Shown here piece after piece: positions 33,129 to 44,481 of a stretch of DNA of 64,000 bases; the first letter of the stretch is position 1, and the number at the start of each line of letters is the position of its first letter. Origin of the DNA: Athripsodes cinereus (Eukaryota; Arthropoda; Insecta; Trichoptera; Leptoceridae). The stretch spans positions 27,806,948 through 27,870,947 of the forward strand of contig OX388314.1 of the NCBI GenBank assembly GCA_947579605.1, read 5' to 3'. The notes under the pieces were generated by a model. That model searched no databases, was not told the origin of the DNA, and was given only the letters and a program-made list of their open reading frames with translations. A program made the position numbers and the translations under genes.

Positions 33129-33313
33129 TTTCTGAATAATGTCAAGTATTCTCTTTCCACGTATAGATCCCAACAATTAATAGTACTCCTATACAAGGAA
33201 TAATTTTAGTTCATATTTTCTTAGCTAGACTTCTATGCAATTAGAAATTAGTTCGAAAATATTGACGACCAACGGTACTTGGTGGAAGTTCATGATACAC
33301 TTATTAAAATTAA

Positions 33314-33841
33314 ACCCTTAGGAAGTGTAGGAAATGTCTGGCCAAACCGGAAACAATTCAACACATAGTTTCGGGTTGTTCCACTCTCGCTCAAACTGAG
33401 TATACTAATAGACATAATCATGTCGCAAAAATAATACATCAAAATTTAGCAATTAAACATAATCTTTTAAACTCACAAATAGTAATACCTTATTATAAAT
33501 ACAACTCGGAACCGGTTTTAGAAAATCAAAATTACAGGCTCTATTATGATAAAACCATAATAACAGATAGACAAATACATCATAATAGACCCGATTTAGT
33601 ATTACATGATAAACGTAATAAAATAACGTACCTAATAGACATCACTGTTCCAAATACACATAATATACAAACAACCGTCGCAGAAAAAATACGTAAATAT
33701 ACAGAACTAGCAGGAGAAATAAAAAATATTTGGCATTCTAGATCCGTTTATATAATACCTTTAGTCATGTCAGCTACAGGGGTAACTCCGAAATCTTTAA
33801 TAAATAATTTACAAAAATTAGATTTACCGGTTAATTTGTAG
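33314..33841 (+). pseudogene. LINE ORF C-terminus with CCHC finger and restriction-like endonuclease
   Basis: 175 codons open to a TAG, without an ATG near the start (5'-truncated). Residues ~5-24 form a CCHC finger, C-x2-C-x8-H-x4-C (CRKC...HIVSGC). Then comes a PD-(D/E)XK-type endonuclease: RPDLVLHDKRNKITYLIDIT holds the P-D...D pair, followed by EKIRKYTELAGEI and IIPLVMSATG. This arrangement is known from LINEs that cut target DNA with a restriction-like endonuclease at the C-terminus (R2/R4/NeSL-type lineages). Frame is intact to the stop, so the copy is not very old. Some R2/R4-type lineages insert at specific sites. Confidence 0.8.
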
Positions 33842-34112
33842 GTATATTAAAATTCAAAAATCTATTATAATAAACACTTGTTATATTGTAAAAAAGTTTT
33901 TGAACACAGATATTTCAGGCACAATGCTGGTATTTTGATCCCGCGTTTTGAGCCTAATCCTTTGATATCCTGTATATCTGGATAGGTGAATTTTTCCCGG
34001 CATTAGACTGTTAAGTTTTTGTGTGACCATGACTGATCATATGGAGACTTATCTGGTTGTATAATGCTGAGAAGTATGGATGGCAATTCTGCCGCCGCGT
34101 AAAAAAAAAAAG
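33842..34112 (+). other. 3' UTR and poly(A) of the endonuclease LINE
   Basis: After the stop an AT-rich stretch leads to a less AT-rich segment (gatcccgcgttttgagccta...gccgccgcgt) and an A run at 34100-34111. I take this run as the element's 3' end. No target duplication was found. Confidence 0.5.
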
Positions 34113-34114
34113 TA

Positions 34115-35365
34115 GGTACTTCCACGGTGACTTTCGCAATATTAAGCCGGCTAGCCATTAATAAAGTTACTTTGGACATTCTAAATATTTATTTATTTAT
34201 TTATTTTTATTTATTCATGAAAATTATTACTAACCCAACTAACACAGCCAATAATGACTCATTCGCAGACAGATTTCACTCATTGACATTGCTAGATTAT
34301 TCTCTGACCCATTTTTGTATTGTAGTGTGTGTTTATTTTTGTAATTGACCGTATTGTGGAGACATGTTTGTAAATAATTGATTTTGTTTGACTAGATGTT
34401 TTTTATAAATTTATTATAAGGTTTAAGCTTTCTTTTTTATTTTTGCTAACTTCAAAAACTCTATTGTTTTGTATCTCATTTGTATTTCTGCCACAACACA
34501 GCCCTATGGCTAGTGTGGAAGACATTTTTTGTGATTGTATTAAGTATGTTCAACTGTGTTATAATGAAAATGTAAAGACGATATTATTGTTTGAATAAAT
34601 TATTATTATTATTATTAATATTATTATTATTATTATTTATTTATTTTATTTACAAAACAGTTTTTAAAAGATAAGTCACTAATGTCTACCTAACTGGGCA
34701 TGAGCCCGTACCAAGGTAGACTGAATATTCTAAATATAATACCATTCTAAATATAATTTATTTTTATCAAAATAAACTCCATGCAAATGACCATACATTT
34801 TTAATATGTATTTTATTTATGATTGAAAAAAATTCTACCGATAGGTTCGTCCACTGTTGATAGAATTTATAATTATATAACTTTTAATCAAATTCTTCGC
34901 CAATTGTTGTTCTTGTCTTACTGTGTTGTGAATGAGAATTTTGATTTAGTTTTTTTTTTGTATTGAATATCATGTAAAAGGTTCACGTCGTGGATATGTA
35001 AGTGAATATATAAATAAATTATATAAAACTTCGTATTGAAATATATTTTTTAAACCAATGTACAGTGAAGAATACAATAAATAAATAAACGAATCCTTCA
35101 GAATATTGCTCGACAACACCCTGTTTCCGTCATCGATCGTTGCAACAAACGTGATTCTAGAGAAATATCGATGAATATTTCTATGGTTTTCCATTATTAC
35201 CGGGAATAGAAAATAGATTCGACGGTAATATAGGGTAAACTGTCGAGTAACTGACTTCATTTTTAATATTTTACTAGTTATAAAAAAATAAACATAACCT
35301 CAAGAAAGAGGCCAATCTTCAGAAGTGGAGAGACGAAGGCTAACAGTAAATAAGTAAGGTGGATC
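34115..35365. other. No gene; decayed repeat 3' ends with simple repeats
   Basis: 34490-34520 is the reverse complement of the block at 3081-3110 and is followed by an ATT microsatellite near 34598-34637. 35045-35090 has the repeat V tail (accaatgtacagtgaagaat plus aaataaataaa). Confidence 0.45.
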
Positions 35366-35369
35366 ATTA

Positions 35370-35589
35370 ATTGTGTCGGTGCACACGTAGTAGAATTCCA
35401 TAATTATGTAATTTGAAACAAGTGCTTCTTTCTACTATAGATTATTGATTCCGAGAGAGACGTCTTTCGACTTATCAGGTCATGATCAATCTCCTGATTC
35501 CATTGATAATAATAATGTCCTGATTAGTCGAAAGACGTCTCTCTCGGAATCAATAATCTATAGTAGAAAGAATCACTTGTTTCAAATAA
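35370..35589 (-). mobile_element. Foldback family H, inverted pair
   Basis: Reverse orientation: tail tgtcggtg...gtagtagaattccat at 35376-35405, then a hairpin 35411-35587 with two ~65-70-bp arms. Each arm holds an arrangement CTGATAA or CTGATTA, GTC, GAA, AGACGTCT, C reading toward the outside (plus strand from 35521; minus strand from 35481). This copy keeps the CTGAT core best in the family. Confidence 0.65.
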
Positions 35590-36420
35590 CAAAAGTAAGG
35601 GGGAAATAAATAAATACTAAGGGATCTGTATGAATGAATGAAGTACAATCAAGGGCACTACCAAATAAGGTGACGTTGAATTTTCTAAGTCTTATATGAT
35701 TGTGTGACTTTATATGCGAAAGGAGGTGAATGAAGAAGGTTTCAGAAAGAAGCTGAAGATACGTTTTTGCCGGAAGTTTTGGATATTTATACCTATATGA
35801 GGTGAAGGTTTTACTCCATTTCACTGCGAACAGTTGGGCATGTCATAGAGTCATTCACATAATATATAATTATGTAAAAACAAAAACTCGCAGAAATTCA
35901 ATAAATTTTTTAAAGATTTTTTATTAAACTTGACCAGATTCTATGTTGTTTACCCTAACATTGTATTCATTTTGACTATTCCAAATGCTTATGCAGCGTT
36001 TAAAATTGAAAATATCGGACCGTTAAAATCCAATATGCAATCGTGCAATAGTTAGTTAGGAATCCTTTTATTTAATTTCTTGTTATACTTTTAATAATAC
36101 TTCGCCTATTGTATGATGACTATTGCATTTTTGGTTTATTACAATTTTATACATTGTTCATCTCCATTGTCTTCTTGTTCAATGGTAAATTGAAAGTATG
36201 TGTTCGATTAAAGTCTGAATTTTCATTCGATATGTAAAAGTATTTTTCATGTGTACGCGGATTAAATTTGTATCGATTTTTAAAAAGCATAACAGAATAC
36301 TGGAAATATTTTTCAAATATTTTATGTTACATTACTTCTGTTAATTGAGTTTTATTTCTGTTGAGAATTTATCGGTAGGTGTTTATTTTGTATCACATCA
36401 CATTTATTTATTACAAAAAA
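35590..36420. other. No gene; SINE scrap at 35650-35700
   Basis: gggcactaccaaataaggtg and acgttgaattttctaagtct match the SINE region at 24.4 kb. The rest is AT-rich. Confidence 0.4.
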
Positions 36421-36424
36421 TATG

Positions 36425-36993
36425 ATTTAGAGCAGTGTTTCCCAAAGTGGTCCAGGTGGACCCTCAGGTGTCCACGAAAGACTCGACGGGGGTCCACGAT
36501 GGCGTGACTAAAAAATGGGAGTCCACGAGTTGTAAAAGGGGGTCCACGAATCCATAGTCAAAGTATCGGATATTCGGTAAAAGCACCAGATGTTGACATA
36601 AACAATAGTCGGTACAAATACCCGGTAGGTACATTGTAGAAAAAGGTACTGGGAGAAAATATTCTTTAAGAAAACCGAGGAGCTTTCGAAATATAACAAA
36701 TTCCTATACCATTTTGAAAATTCAGCGACGGGGGGAGGGTAGAAATTTAAACAATTGACATAAACAATAGTCGGTACAGATACCCGGTAGGTACATTGTA
36801 GAAAAAGGTACTGTGAAAAAATATTCTGTAAGAAAACCGAGAAGTTTTTGAAATAATTTAAATTCCTATACCATTTCGAAAATTTAGCGACGGGGGGTAG
36901 AAAAACAGGAACACGACGGGGTCCACCGGCACTAGCAAAGTTTTGAAAGTGGTCCATGAGAAAAAAAAGAGTTTGGGAACCTTTGATTTAACC
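36425..36993. mobile_element. hAT-type MITE with a 162-bp internal duplication
   Basis: Ends cagtgtttcccaaag (36433) and gtttgggaacctttg (to 36985) are imperfect inverted repeats of the common hAT form. 8-bp flanks atttagag and atttaacc share five leading bases, as a worn hAT target duplication would. Inside, a block starting gacataaacaatagtcggta occurs at 36595 and 36757, and subterminal gtccacga motifs recur near the left end. A 149-codon open frame on the minus strand results from the duplication (162 is a multiple of 3) and has no known domain. Confidence 0.75.
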
Positions 36994-37089
36994 TTTCGAT
37001 TTTTAAAGAGGAAACACTATGAAATTTCATTTTGATTTAGATAATAAAATATATAAAATTAAAACACTGTAGGTATACTTCCGCTTGAT

Positions 37090-37206
37090 TGTTATGTTAT
37101 TTTTTAAAGCTTTTTCGGACATGCGTCCATCTTCAGTAATAACGTTATACCTAAGCTTAATAATTACTGAAGACGGACGTACATTATGTTCGAAAAGCTT
37201 TTGATA
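37090..37206. ncRNA. Inverted pair of hammerhead-like motifs
   Basis: On the minus strand (37136-37105): CTGAAGA, T, stem II GGAC-GCAT-GTCC, GAA, palindrome AAAGCTTT, A. On the plus strand (37167-37201): CTGAAGA, C, stem II GGAC...GTTC, GAA, AAGCTT, T. Both have a complete stem II and a self-complementary stem III but A instead of T in CTGATGA. They stand head to head around a 30-bp centre. Confidence 0.5.
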
Positions 37207-37369
37207 ATAATATAAGTATAGACTATTTTATAAAATTTTAAATCAAAACATCCTCCTAATAGAGACAAGTCTCGTGTAAAGGATACGATATCTAGGATCA
37301 CAATGGCTTACAGCTGTAATGATTCCAGCAATATCTGTCTCGGTGTTTACGAGATAATAATATTAGTGT

Positions 37370-38255
37370 TCCAGGATTGTTCACAGCAGTTCTGGAATAT
37401 GCCTTCAAGAATCTAAAGTGGGAAAATAAAGGTATCAGAGTGGATGGAGTAAACCTAAGCAATTTGAGATTCGCAGACGATATCGTATTAATATCAGAAG
37501 ATCTAAAAGAGGCGTGCGACATGTTAAAGGAGCTCATGGAAGCAACAAAAAGGGTGGGGCTCCTTATAAATGCAGGCAAAACAAAATTGATGACAAACTT
37601 AGTTCTTGGTGGGAAAATTATCATTGGCAACCAAACAATAGAAGAAGTCAACGAATATAAATATCTCGGACATAGCATTACACTCTCACGAGATAACCAA
37701 ACCGTAGAGCTGCAGAGAAGAATATGTCTTGGGTGGGCAGCCTACGGTAACCTGAAGAAGTTTTTCACTAGCGACATCCCCCAATGTTTGAAACGCAAAT
37801 TATACGACCAGTGCGTGCTACCCGTCATGACCTATGGTGCAGAAACGCTTACGCTCACAAAAGCGGCCGTCAGGAAGCTCCGAGTGGCACAGCGCAAACA
37901 TGAAAGGGACATGCTCCACATAAGACTGTCAGACAGAATACGCAACACAGAAATTCGCAGAAGATCCGGAGTTACTGACGTTGTTGAAAGAATTACAAAA
38001 CTGAAGTGGGCGTGGGCGGGACATGTCGCTAGATTCACCGATCAAAGATGGACAAAGAGGGTAGTGGAGTGGAGACCTCGAGAAGATAAGAGAAGTAGAG
38101 GGAGACCGCCCACTAGATGGTCAGATGACGTAAAGAGGATTGCTGGTGATTGGATTCAGAAGGCACAAGATAGAGCTGCCTGGAGAAATATGAGGGAGGC
38201 CTATGTTCAGCAGTGGACAGAAGTGGCTGTATAGATAGATAGATAGATCCAGGAT
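37370..38255 (+). mobile_element. RTE-like LINE group C, 5'-truncated copy with target duplication
   Basis: 8-bp repeats tccaggat at 37370-37377 and 38248-38255 flank the insertion. The ORF ends at 38234 and a (TAGA)n tail follows at once, as in RTE-type LINEs. The insertion is 870 bp. Confidence 0.85.
37378..38234 (+). pseudogene. RTE-like reverse transcriptase, C-terminal 285 residues
   Basis: Open from the truncation point to TAG. The first ~75 residues are the end of the RT palm: LRFADDIVLISE with the catalytic Asp pair, then GLLINAGKTKLM. Next comes the thumb and connector (YLGHSITL, VLPVMTYGAETLTL), then a C-terminal region with WAGHVARFTDQRW, RSRGRPPTRWSDDVKR and the end WRNMREAYVQQWTEV. 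The protein would copy element RNA at a nicked target site; here it lacks the endonuclease and the fingers. No stop or frameshift over 857 nt, so this is a recent insertion. Confidence 0.9.
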
Positions 38256-38865
38256 AACATGGTATAAAATTACTAAAGCAGCAGTATTACATAATACAAC
38301 GTAGAAGTACTTCTAGATGCTCATTATTAATAAAATCCTTATTAAAAGTTTTCCCATAGACATGACGCTACTAGCTAGTTGGATGATGTTAATAATAATG
38401 TTAATATCAGAATACTATGTATATAGCTTTCACCAGGAGTAAAGATACAATAATTATGAATATTTTTAATTAATCAACACAGTCTGCAAGCGTAAAGTTA
38501 CTATAGTACTTACTTTGTACGTATATCTCTGGTAAAAACATTGACGAAGTAGCTTTTTCAAAGCGTCTTAACTATTTATGTTAATCTTTCTAAAGTCTGA
38601 AATGAAAAAAAAACAAACATCTTAATATTAAATAACTGAATTACGATTGTTTGGAGTAAAAAAACTTTACTTATACCACTAAAAATTATTATACGCGCGA
38701 CCAAGGTTTCAACAGGTAACCTGTCATTTTCATGCGCAATCTTTGACTCCATACATTCGTAATTATGTTTAGAAACTACCACAACGTTACCACCAAATCA
38801 ATAAATAATATTAAATAACTCTTTAGATTTTCACGGTCTTTATCGTAACATCGTGTTCGGTAAAA
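38256..38865. other. No gene seen
   Basis: AT-rich; no recognisable element. Confidence 0.4.
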
Positions 38866-38871
38866 AAATAG

Positions 38872-39003
38872 GCTAAGATTAAGATCATGTGCGGTGGTTT
38901 TCGGAATATCCGTGTGGTAGGCGGCAGCACGTTAGCCGAAAGCTAGAGTTAAAAACTACCACATATAACCGATCCCGAAAACCAATGAACACGATCTTAG
39001 CCA
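38872..39003. repeat. Imperfect ~50-bp-arm hairpin repeat
   Basis: ctaagat...catgtgcggtggttttcgg...gtggtag pairs with ctaccac...cccgaaaaccaatgaacacgatcttag. The loop has gcacgttagccgaaagctag, shared with 27.5 kb. Directly followed by a family H copy. Confidence 0.6.
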
Positions 39004-39007
39004 TATG

Positions 39008-39166
39008 TTTTCTTCTACTATATGTTTTAATGTCAACAGAGACGCCTTTCGTCTTGTAAGGTCAACCGAAAGACGTCTCTCTTGACAGTAAAACTTATAG
39101 TAGAAAGAAACACTTTGTTTTTTAATTTCGTTATGGAATTCTTCTACCTAAACACCGACACAGTGA
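39008..39166 (+). mobile_element. Foldback family H copy, compact hairpin
   Basis: Arms ttcttctactatatgtttta...acagagacgcctttcgtctt and its partner meet around aaggtcaacc, and the tail ttctacctaaacaccgacac ends near 39166. The target duplication is not exact (agccatatgtttt against agccatgttta). Confidence 0.65.
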
Positions 39167-39294
39167 ATTTATCTGAGCCATGTTTATTATTTTCGTAATA
39201 ATTCTGTCTTCGTTCATAACTTCCACGTGCCCCAAACGCTGCGCAAATGTTCTTTGATTACAATATATACAATTTTATAGAAAAATGCATTCAA

Positions 39295-39352
39295 ATAAGA
39301 TATTATCATTATGAGAGCGAGTTCATCGCAGAGGCGTGATCTCTTAGTACTC
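39295..39352 (-). repeat. Interspersed repeat V fragment
   Basis: gagagcgagttcatcgcaga and ggcgtgatctctt. Confidence 0.5.
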
Positions 39353-39637
39353 TAGATAGAATCTCTCTCAACTCTCATATCTACTGCATTTCTACTGATT
39401 TCATTCTGCTTTAGTCATTTCCAAGTTTCGCTAACATACCTACATCATTGTTGACACTTGGATGGCTTAGTGTACCAACCTTTTTGCTGTGGATGTTTTA
39501 AATAACTATCTCAAGGCATTTTTTAAATAACAGAAAACATTAGATAGCCTATTTTGTTTCGGGCATTTCATAGATGTGAGTAATAATATTATTTTTTTGT
39601 GTAAAAATCACACAAAATACAAAATGAAAGCCTTTAC

Positions 39638-39860
39638 TATACTATACTATACTATACCCTCACGCCGTATCCCAAGTGGGGTAGGCAGAGAGAACGGAAC
39701 GCCCAACAGATCTTTCTTTACACACTTCCTTCGCTTCCTCCACATTCATACAGTTTCTCATACACAGTTCCTCTTACTCAACACGCGGCCGTCCTTGAGA
39801 ATTTGATCCACGTGGTTCTCGGACGCCCGCGTTACCTCACACCCTTTCTTTCAGACAAGT
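39638..39860 (-). repeat. LINE 3'-end family 2, longest copy
   Basis: Starts with a CTATA run (tail in reverse), then ccctcacgccgtatcccaag, gtggggtaggcagagagaac, ctcaacacgcggccg and ccacgtggttctcgg. In reverse complement the coding phase VEEAKEVC...SVLSAYPTWDTA-like is visible with breaks. Confidence 0.7.
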
Positions 39861-39864
39861 ATAT

Positions 39865-40955
39865 CCTCTTAGTCATTCTTATCTCGTTCATTCAAAATGA
39901 AAGCCGAAAGACAATATTCATGGTGGTGAAATCAGATTCTGATTTCTGACGTTTTGCACATATGTAATGTTGCCTAGTAGCTAAAAACAGCTAAACAAAA
40001 TGACTTCACCTAGGAATGTGAGAATTATGTACAGTTCAGTGAGTGAACTCCTGAAGTTGGCTGACATAGCGGTAGTAGTTTGGGAGAACTACCAACTGGC
40101 GCAATCGGAACTGCGTTCCACATTATTTGGATCGGTCATTTGAGAAACAACATAAGTCAGTCAATACAAACTTTTCAGAAATCACAAAAAAACTGTTTGC
40201 TATAAAATTTTGAATGAAATCTTGATATCTTACTCAAATCAAAATATAACTTATAGTGTATCTTTTATTATAAACCTTTATTTCTTGTCAAAATATTTTA
40301 TTCCTATGCTTATTCATTTGTTAATTCAAATCCTTTGGATTTTGTTGGTTCACAAATGAACAACATTTCAGGGAATAAAAATTAACATTTTTATCCCAAA
40401 TAGTTATTCAACAGCCAAAAACACTAATTTCATCATTTTCAGCCACGTTAGTGGTTGGCGTTACCTAAGTGTCAGCTGTGAATCGACACGATTGAATTTA
40501 GTGTAGTAACAAAAAGCCGCTGACTTGTGTTGTTTTTCTATTGACTGGCCAAGTTAATCAGCTCAATTTGTTTCAAATAGGTAATATTACGTAGTTTCTA
40601 AATGAAATAACGTGCGTTTCAAGGAAAAGGATCCAAATAAAAAAAAAATCATATCCGCTAAAAACCTGACTTATGTTGTTTCTCAAATGACCGATTTATT
40701 TACTGTGTAAGCATTATGAGAAAATGAGGACCTATCTAGGACAATTCCAGGTCAAACATGCATATAAGGAGCTCCGGTATAAAATATACAAACCTATCTT
40801 GCCTTATTTCATAATATTGTACAGGTTTTTTAATGGATAAGTTGCTGTTTATTTTGCTGAAATAAATATGCGTCAATTTTGATGTTTTCTTTTTTATTGC
40901 ACATATGTGCGATCTGCAATCAAGATTGCTACCAATCTTGAATATTTTGATATTA
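39865..40955. other. No gene seen
   Basis: AT-rich; no coding region that I can support. Confidence 0.4.
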
Positions 40956-40957
40956 TT

Positions 40958-41065
40958 GTCAGCTAAATGGATAATGCAAATTGTAAGGACAGCTTTAATG
41001 TTTATTACATGGAGTTAGTCTGCTGGTAATCTCACCTGTGGTAGATGTCATTAAGGCAAACATAG
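40958..41065 (+). repeat. LINE 3'-end family 1 fragment
   Basis: aggacagctttaatgtttat, acatggagttagtctgctgg and tctcacctgtggtagatgtc. Confidence 0.5.
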
Positions 41066-41074
41066 AAGGTATAT

Positions 41075-41365
41075 GATCGGTAGCCTGACGATGGAGTCTC
41101 GGATTACAATGGAAAATCTTGGGTTCCATTTCATCTACCATCGACCTACTCCCGCTTCATGATCCAAGCATATTGCTCAACCCGAAGACAGATATATCCA
41201 GGTTTTGTTATAAACCCAAATTCAACCTTGTTTATTTATCACAGTAAGCTAAAAGCTTGTGTCGTGAAAGGGGAGCTTTGCCAACACCTGGGATCGAACC
41301 ACGGATCCCCTGTTTACGAAGCCGAGACTCTACCTCCAGGTTACCAACGAACTCATTTGGGTATA
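41075..41365 (-). repeat. tRNA-derived SINE
   Basis: In reverse complement gtaacctggaggtagagtct (A side) and gtggttcgatcccaggtg (B box), then agctcccctttcacgacaca and agcttttagcttactgtg. A related copy is at 52.8 kb. At 41085-41150 a second, forward copy of the head (tggagtctcggatta...gggttccattt) forms a loose inverted pair. Confidence 0.55.
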
Positions 41366-41794
41366 CCTTTTATTAATCCAGAAAAACTTTAAATGTCTAA
41401 ATTATTTAAATTATTTTTTCGTTATAAGCAGGAAAATTGAATGAAATAAATAAAAAAGAACATAACTGAAAAACCTTGATGAAAATCTCATTTTTTTCGT
41501 ATGTGTCAAATTCAATTTACACAAAATTCAATAAAAGAAACCTTTTGAAATTCGTTTTTTAAATAGTGTGAGGTACACGTAAGATTTTCTTTTGCAAGAA
41601 GCCTTACTCTGCTTATTTTCGCACAACGATTTTATCCTGAATAATATATTTACATAATGAATTAAATTTATTTATTTCTTAATGATATCATTTGAAAAAA
41701 AAGTTTTTTTACATATCACTCGCTTGCAAGAACAGTGACAACATAATCAAATTTTAAGACATAAGTTTTTTTAAGTTTTCAAAAAAGTACTTAG

Positions 41795-41990
41795 CTGCAC
41801 CATTCCATCATGGCATATCCCACAAGTGCTGTAGCCAGCGGACCACCTTCATTTTATAAACATGCAAGTCGTCTTCTCTGTGTCAACATAAAATTAAGTT
41901 ATTAAGGATGGTTGGCAAGCAAACCTCACTGCCGAATTTGAGATGAAAACTGTTTTCATTTTTTCGGGCACCTGCCTTTCTTGAATTAAA
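41795..41990 (-). repeat. LINE 3'-end family 1 copy
   Basis: catcatggcatatcccacaa, gtcgtcttctctgtgtcaac, ctgccgaatttgagatga and gggcacctgcctttc. Confidence 0.65.
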
Positions 41991-41999
41991 ATGAGTTTA

Positions 42000-43845
42000 A
42001 AGGATATTTTGCATTGAAAAAATAAATAAAGAAGCGCTACAAGCCGGATAAGACGGGATAACACTTTCAGCGACAATTTTGAGACTCAGGCTCATGATGT
42101 CATCATTGAGCACTGAATCGCGTAAAAGTGATATATTTCTGCGTATATGTATGTGTGTTTGTGTTAATGTTGATGAGAGGAAAATTGATCCAATTGATTT
42201 GTATATTGTTTTGACGTTGTGAATAATTGTATTGGTTTAATTTTGTATTGTGCTGGTAGATTTTGTTGAACGTTTGATGAATGTACATGAGAACTGAAAG
42301 TTTGCTTTTTGTAACTAATTCTTATGTGTGTGTTAATATTTCTAGCTGATTCATATTTATGTGTGTTAATGTTAGGTATAGTTGAAATCCGACCCTCCGC
42401 ACAAGCATTTTGTTGCTTATGGAGAGAGCATTTTTACTGAGTGTAATATTATTTTGTTATTGTAATATCAATGTATACTGTGTATTTATGTCAAAAAAAA
42501 AATATTGGTCTCTAACCCTTGCAAAATTAATATTGATATGTCCCCTTTATATTAAAGAAATTATATTGCTTATAACGTAATGGCAAATATACAGTAAGTA
42601 GTAATAAAATAAATAAATAAATAAATAAAAATGACATACCTACCAGGATCATTGGATAATTAAACGTCTCAATCCTCGTGTTTGTCTTATAAGTCATTGA
42701 CCAGTGCATGACCCCTGACAATGCTCAGAAATACTCAAAGCATTATGTATAAATAATGAATTCAATTTTAGGGTTGTCAAACTAATAATAACAATACAAT
42801 ACAATATAAATAATAATAAATTAATTGATATTTGAAGCGTTGTGTATTGTTTTTCATGATAATATTATTATTCCTTCATTTTCGCTTGAGTACCAACACA
42901 CAATCATCCTTTCATTCTTTAGTCTTTATCATTCATACTAGAATGTTACTGATCTTTTTGCTCCATTTTTTAAAGGAAATCGTGGTGAAAAAACTTGCCT
43001 TGTGTACAAAAGGAAAATCTAGGTTTTTTTAAAAAAAATAAGCTATGAACCTCCACTCCAAAAAACCTTTACACCAAGCAAAAGCTTGTATCATGAAGGT
43101 GGATATGATTCCAAGTAGGTATTTATGTAGAGACTTGAAGGCGCTTTAAAGTGTGTTAAATTGAGAAATACACTGCGACTTAAATGAAAATTTAATGTAG
43201 GTAAGGCGCAAAAAGGCAGTGAATGAAGGATTAAATTAGTACAATAGTGACATTAGGAAATGCATTGTCAAGTGACATAGATAGAATAAATTGAATTGGT
43301 CGGTTAGGATGCCGAGAGGATGATAATTATAGACTTAAACTTATGGTTTGAGGAGCGATGATAAGATGAGAAATATAATAAAATAACTAACTTAATGGAC
43401 TGATGATTTACAAAAATGATTCTCGATTTTTTAATGTAATTTGGCGCAATTGTTTCGGCGCAAAGCCAATAACTTTTACACATTTTCTGACATGACGCGA
43501 CCGCCATTACGAGTTCTTCCAAATGAAGACAGCTGAATACAAAACAGATGATTATTATTTTATTGTATTATTATTATTATCATTATATTTTGTGAAAAAT
43601 TACTGAGAGATTAGGTGCGCGACATAACAACGGTACGCGATACGCAATGCTGGAGACGAGCGTTTTTTTCGCAACTGTTTCACCACAATAAATATATTAT
43701 TTGACAATAAACATTTGGCGTATGAGCTGTTAAGTGCAACACAAGTCCGGTTAGACTAGACTTGCATTGGTTGAGCGCTGTTTCGTAATCTCTTATTGTT
43801 AACTTTTTGTATATTTATGTAGTTTATATTTTAATATTATTACTG
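42000..43845. other. No gene seen
   Basis: AT-rich with an AAAT microsatellite at 42607-42630. Short open frames on both strands show no domain content. Confidence 0.4.
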
Positions 43846-43849
43846 GGGT

Positions 43850-44030
43850 TGTAGAAGGGAGGAAGGGAAGGGGCAGAGTGCCAATAAGATGGAGCGACCA
43901 AATTAAGGAGGCTACACAGAGCTCACTTCACGGGGCCTTACACATGGCGGAGGATCGCTCAACATGGAGACAGATGGTTTACAGAACGAGGCATGATGGT
44001 CACGATCCTCAGGATTGAGGGACCGACAGT
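43850..44030 (+). mobile_element. RTE-like LINE group B, short C-terminal copy
   Basis: The plus strand reads VEGRREGRGRVPIRWSDQIK, then EATQSSLHGALHMAEDRSTW and ends YRTRHDGHDPQD followed by TGA at ~44018. Same segment as at 60.6 kb. No (GAT)n tail here: a T run follows the shared gagggaccgacag. Confidence 0.8.
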
Positions 44031-44334
44031 TGTTTTTTTTCATTTATTTAACTCGATGAGATATCAAATTTTGTCAAAGAATATTGAAAAACAATATCAA
44101 TCTGCAAATATAATTTATCTACATGAAACTTAAATAATCACGGCATTCGATAGATTTCTCTGAATTTGACGAAATAATTACAAATTATTATTTTGATATT
44201 GCTACCGAATTCAATTGGACTGGCACAGGACAAAGAGGTCTTTGCAGAAGTGATTGCTGATGATGGGGAAAATCTGATATGGCACGAAAAGAAGCGTCAT
44301 AATATATTCATTATGTTGGTGCTTAGATTGCAGA

Positions 44335-44425
44335 ATTTCATAATGAAATTTAAAACGAATGTTTTTTTCTAATATATTATTTTCTTTATTGAGAGAGACA
44401 TTTTTCGTCTTCTACGTGATGTTTT
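44335..44425 (+). repeat. Foldback family H remnant
   Basis: tgtttttttctaatatatta and gagagagacatttttcgtct resemble one arm of family H. No partner arm or tail. Confidence 0.35.
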
Positions 44426-44481
44426 AAGAATATCTGCCTTTTTCAAGAAATTCAAAAACAAAGTGAGAGGCCTATTTTTGT

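Noticed and set aside
36508..36957. 149-codon minus-strand open frame with an internal 54-residue repeat
   Set aside because: It lies wholly inside the hAT-type MITE and arises from the 162-bp duplication. No known domain.
37298..37678. 126-codon minus-strand frame opposite the RTE-like RT
   Set aside because: Shadow of the RT frame, which has clear motifs.
44255..44285. ctgatgatggggaaaatctg as another hammerhead core
   Set aside because: No stem II pairing and no palindromic stem III after GAA; probably chance.
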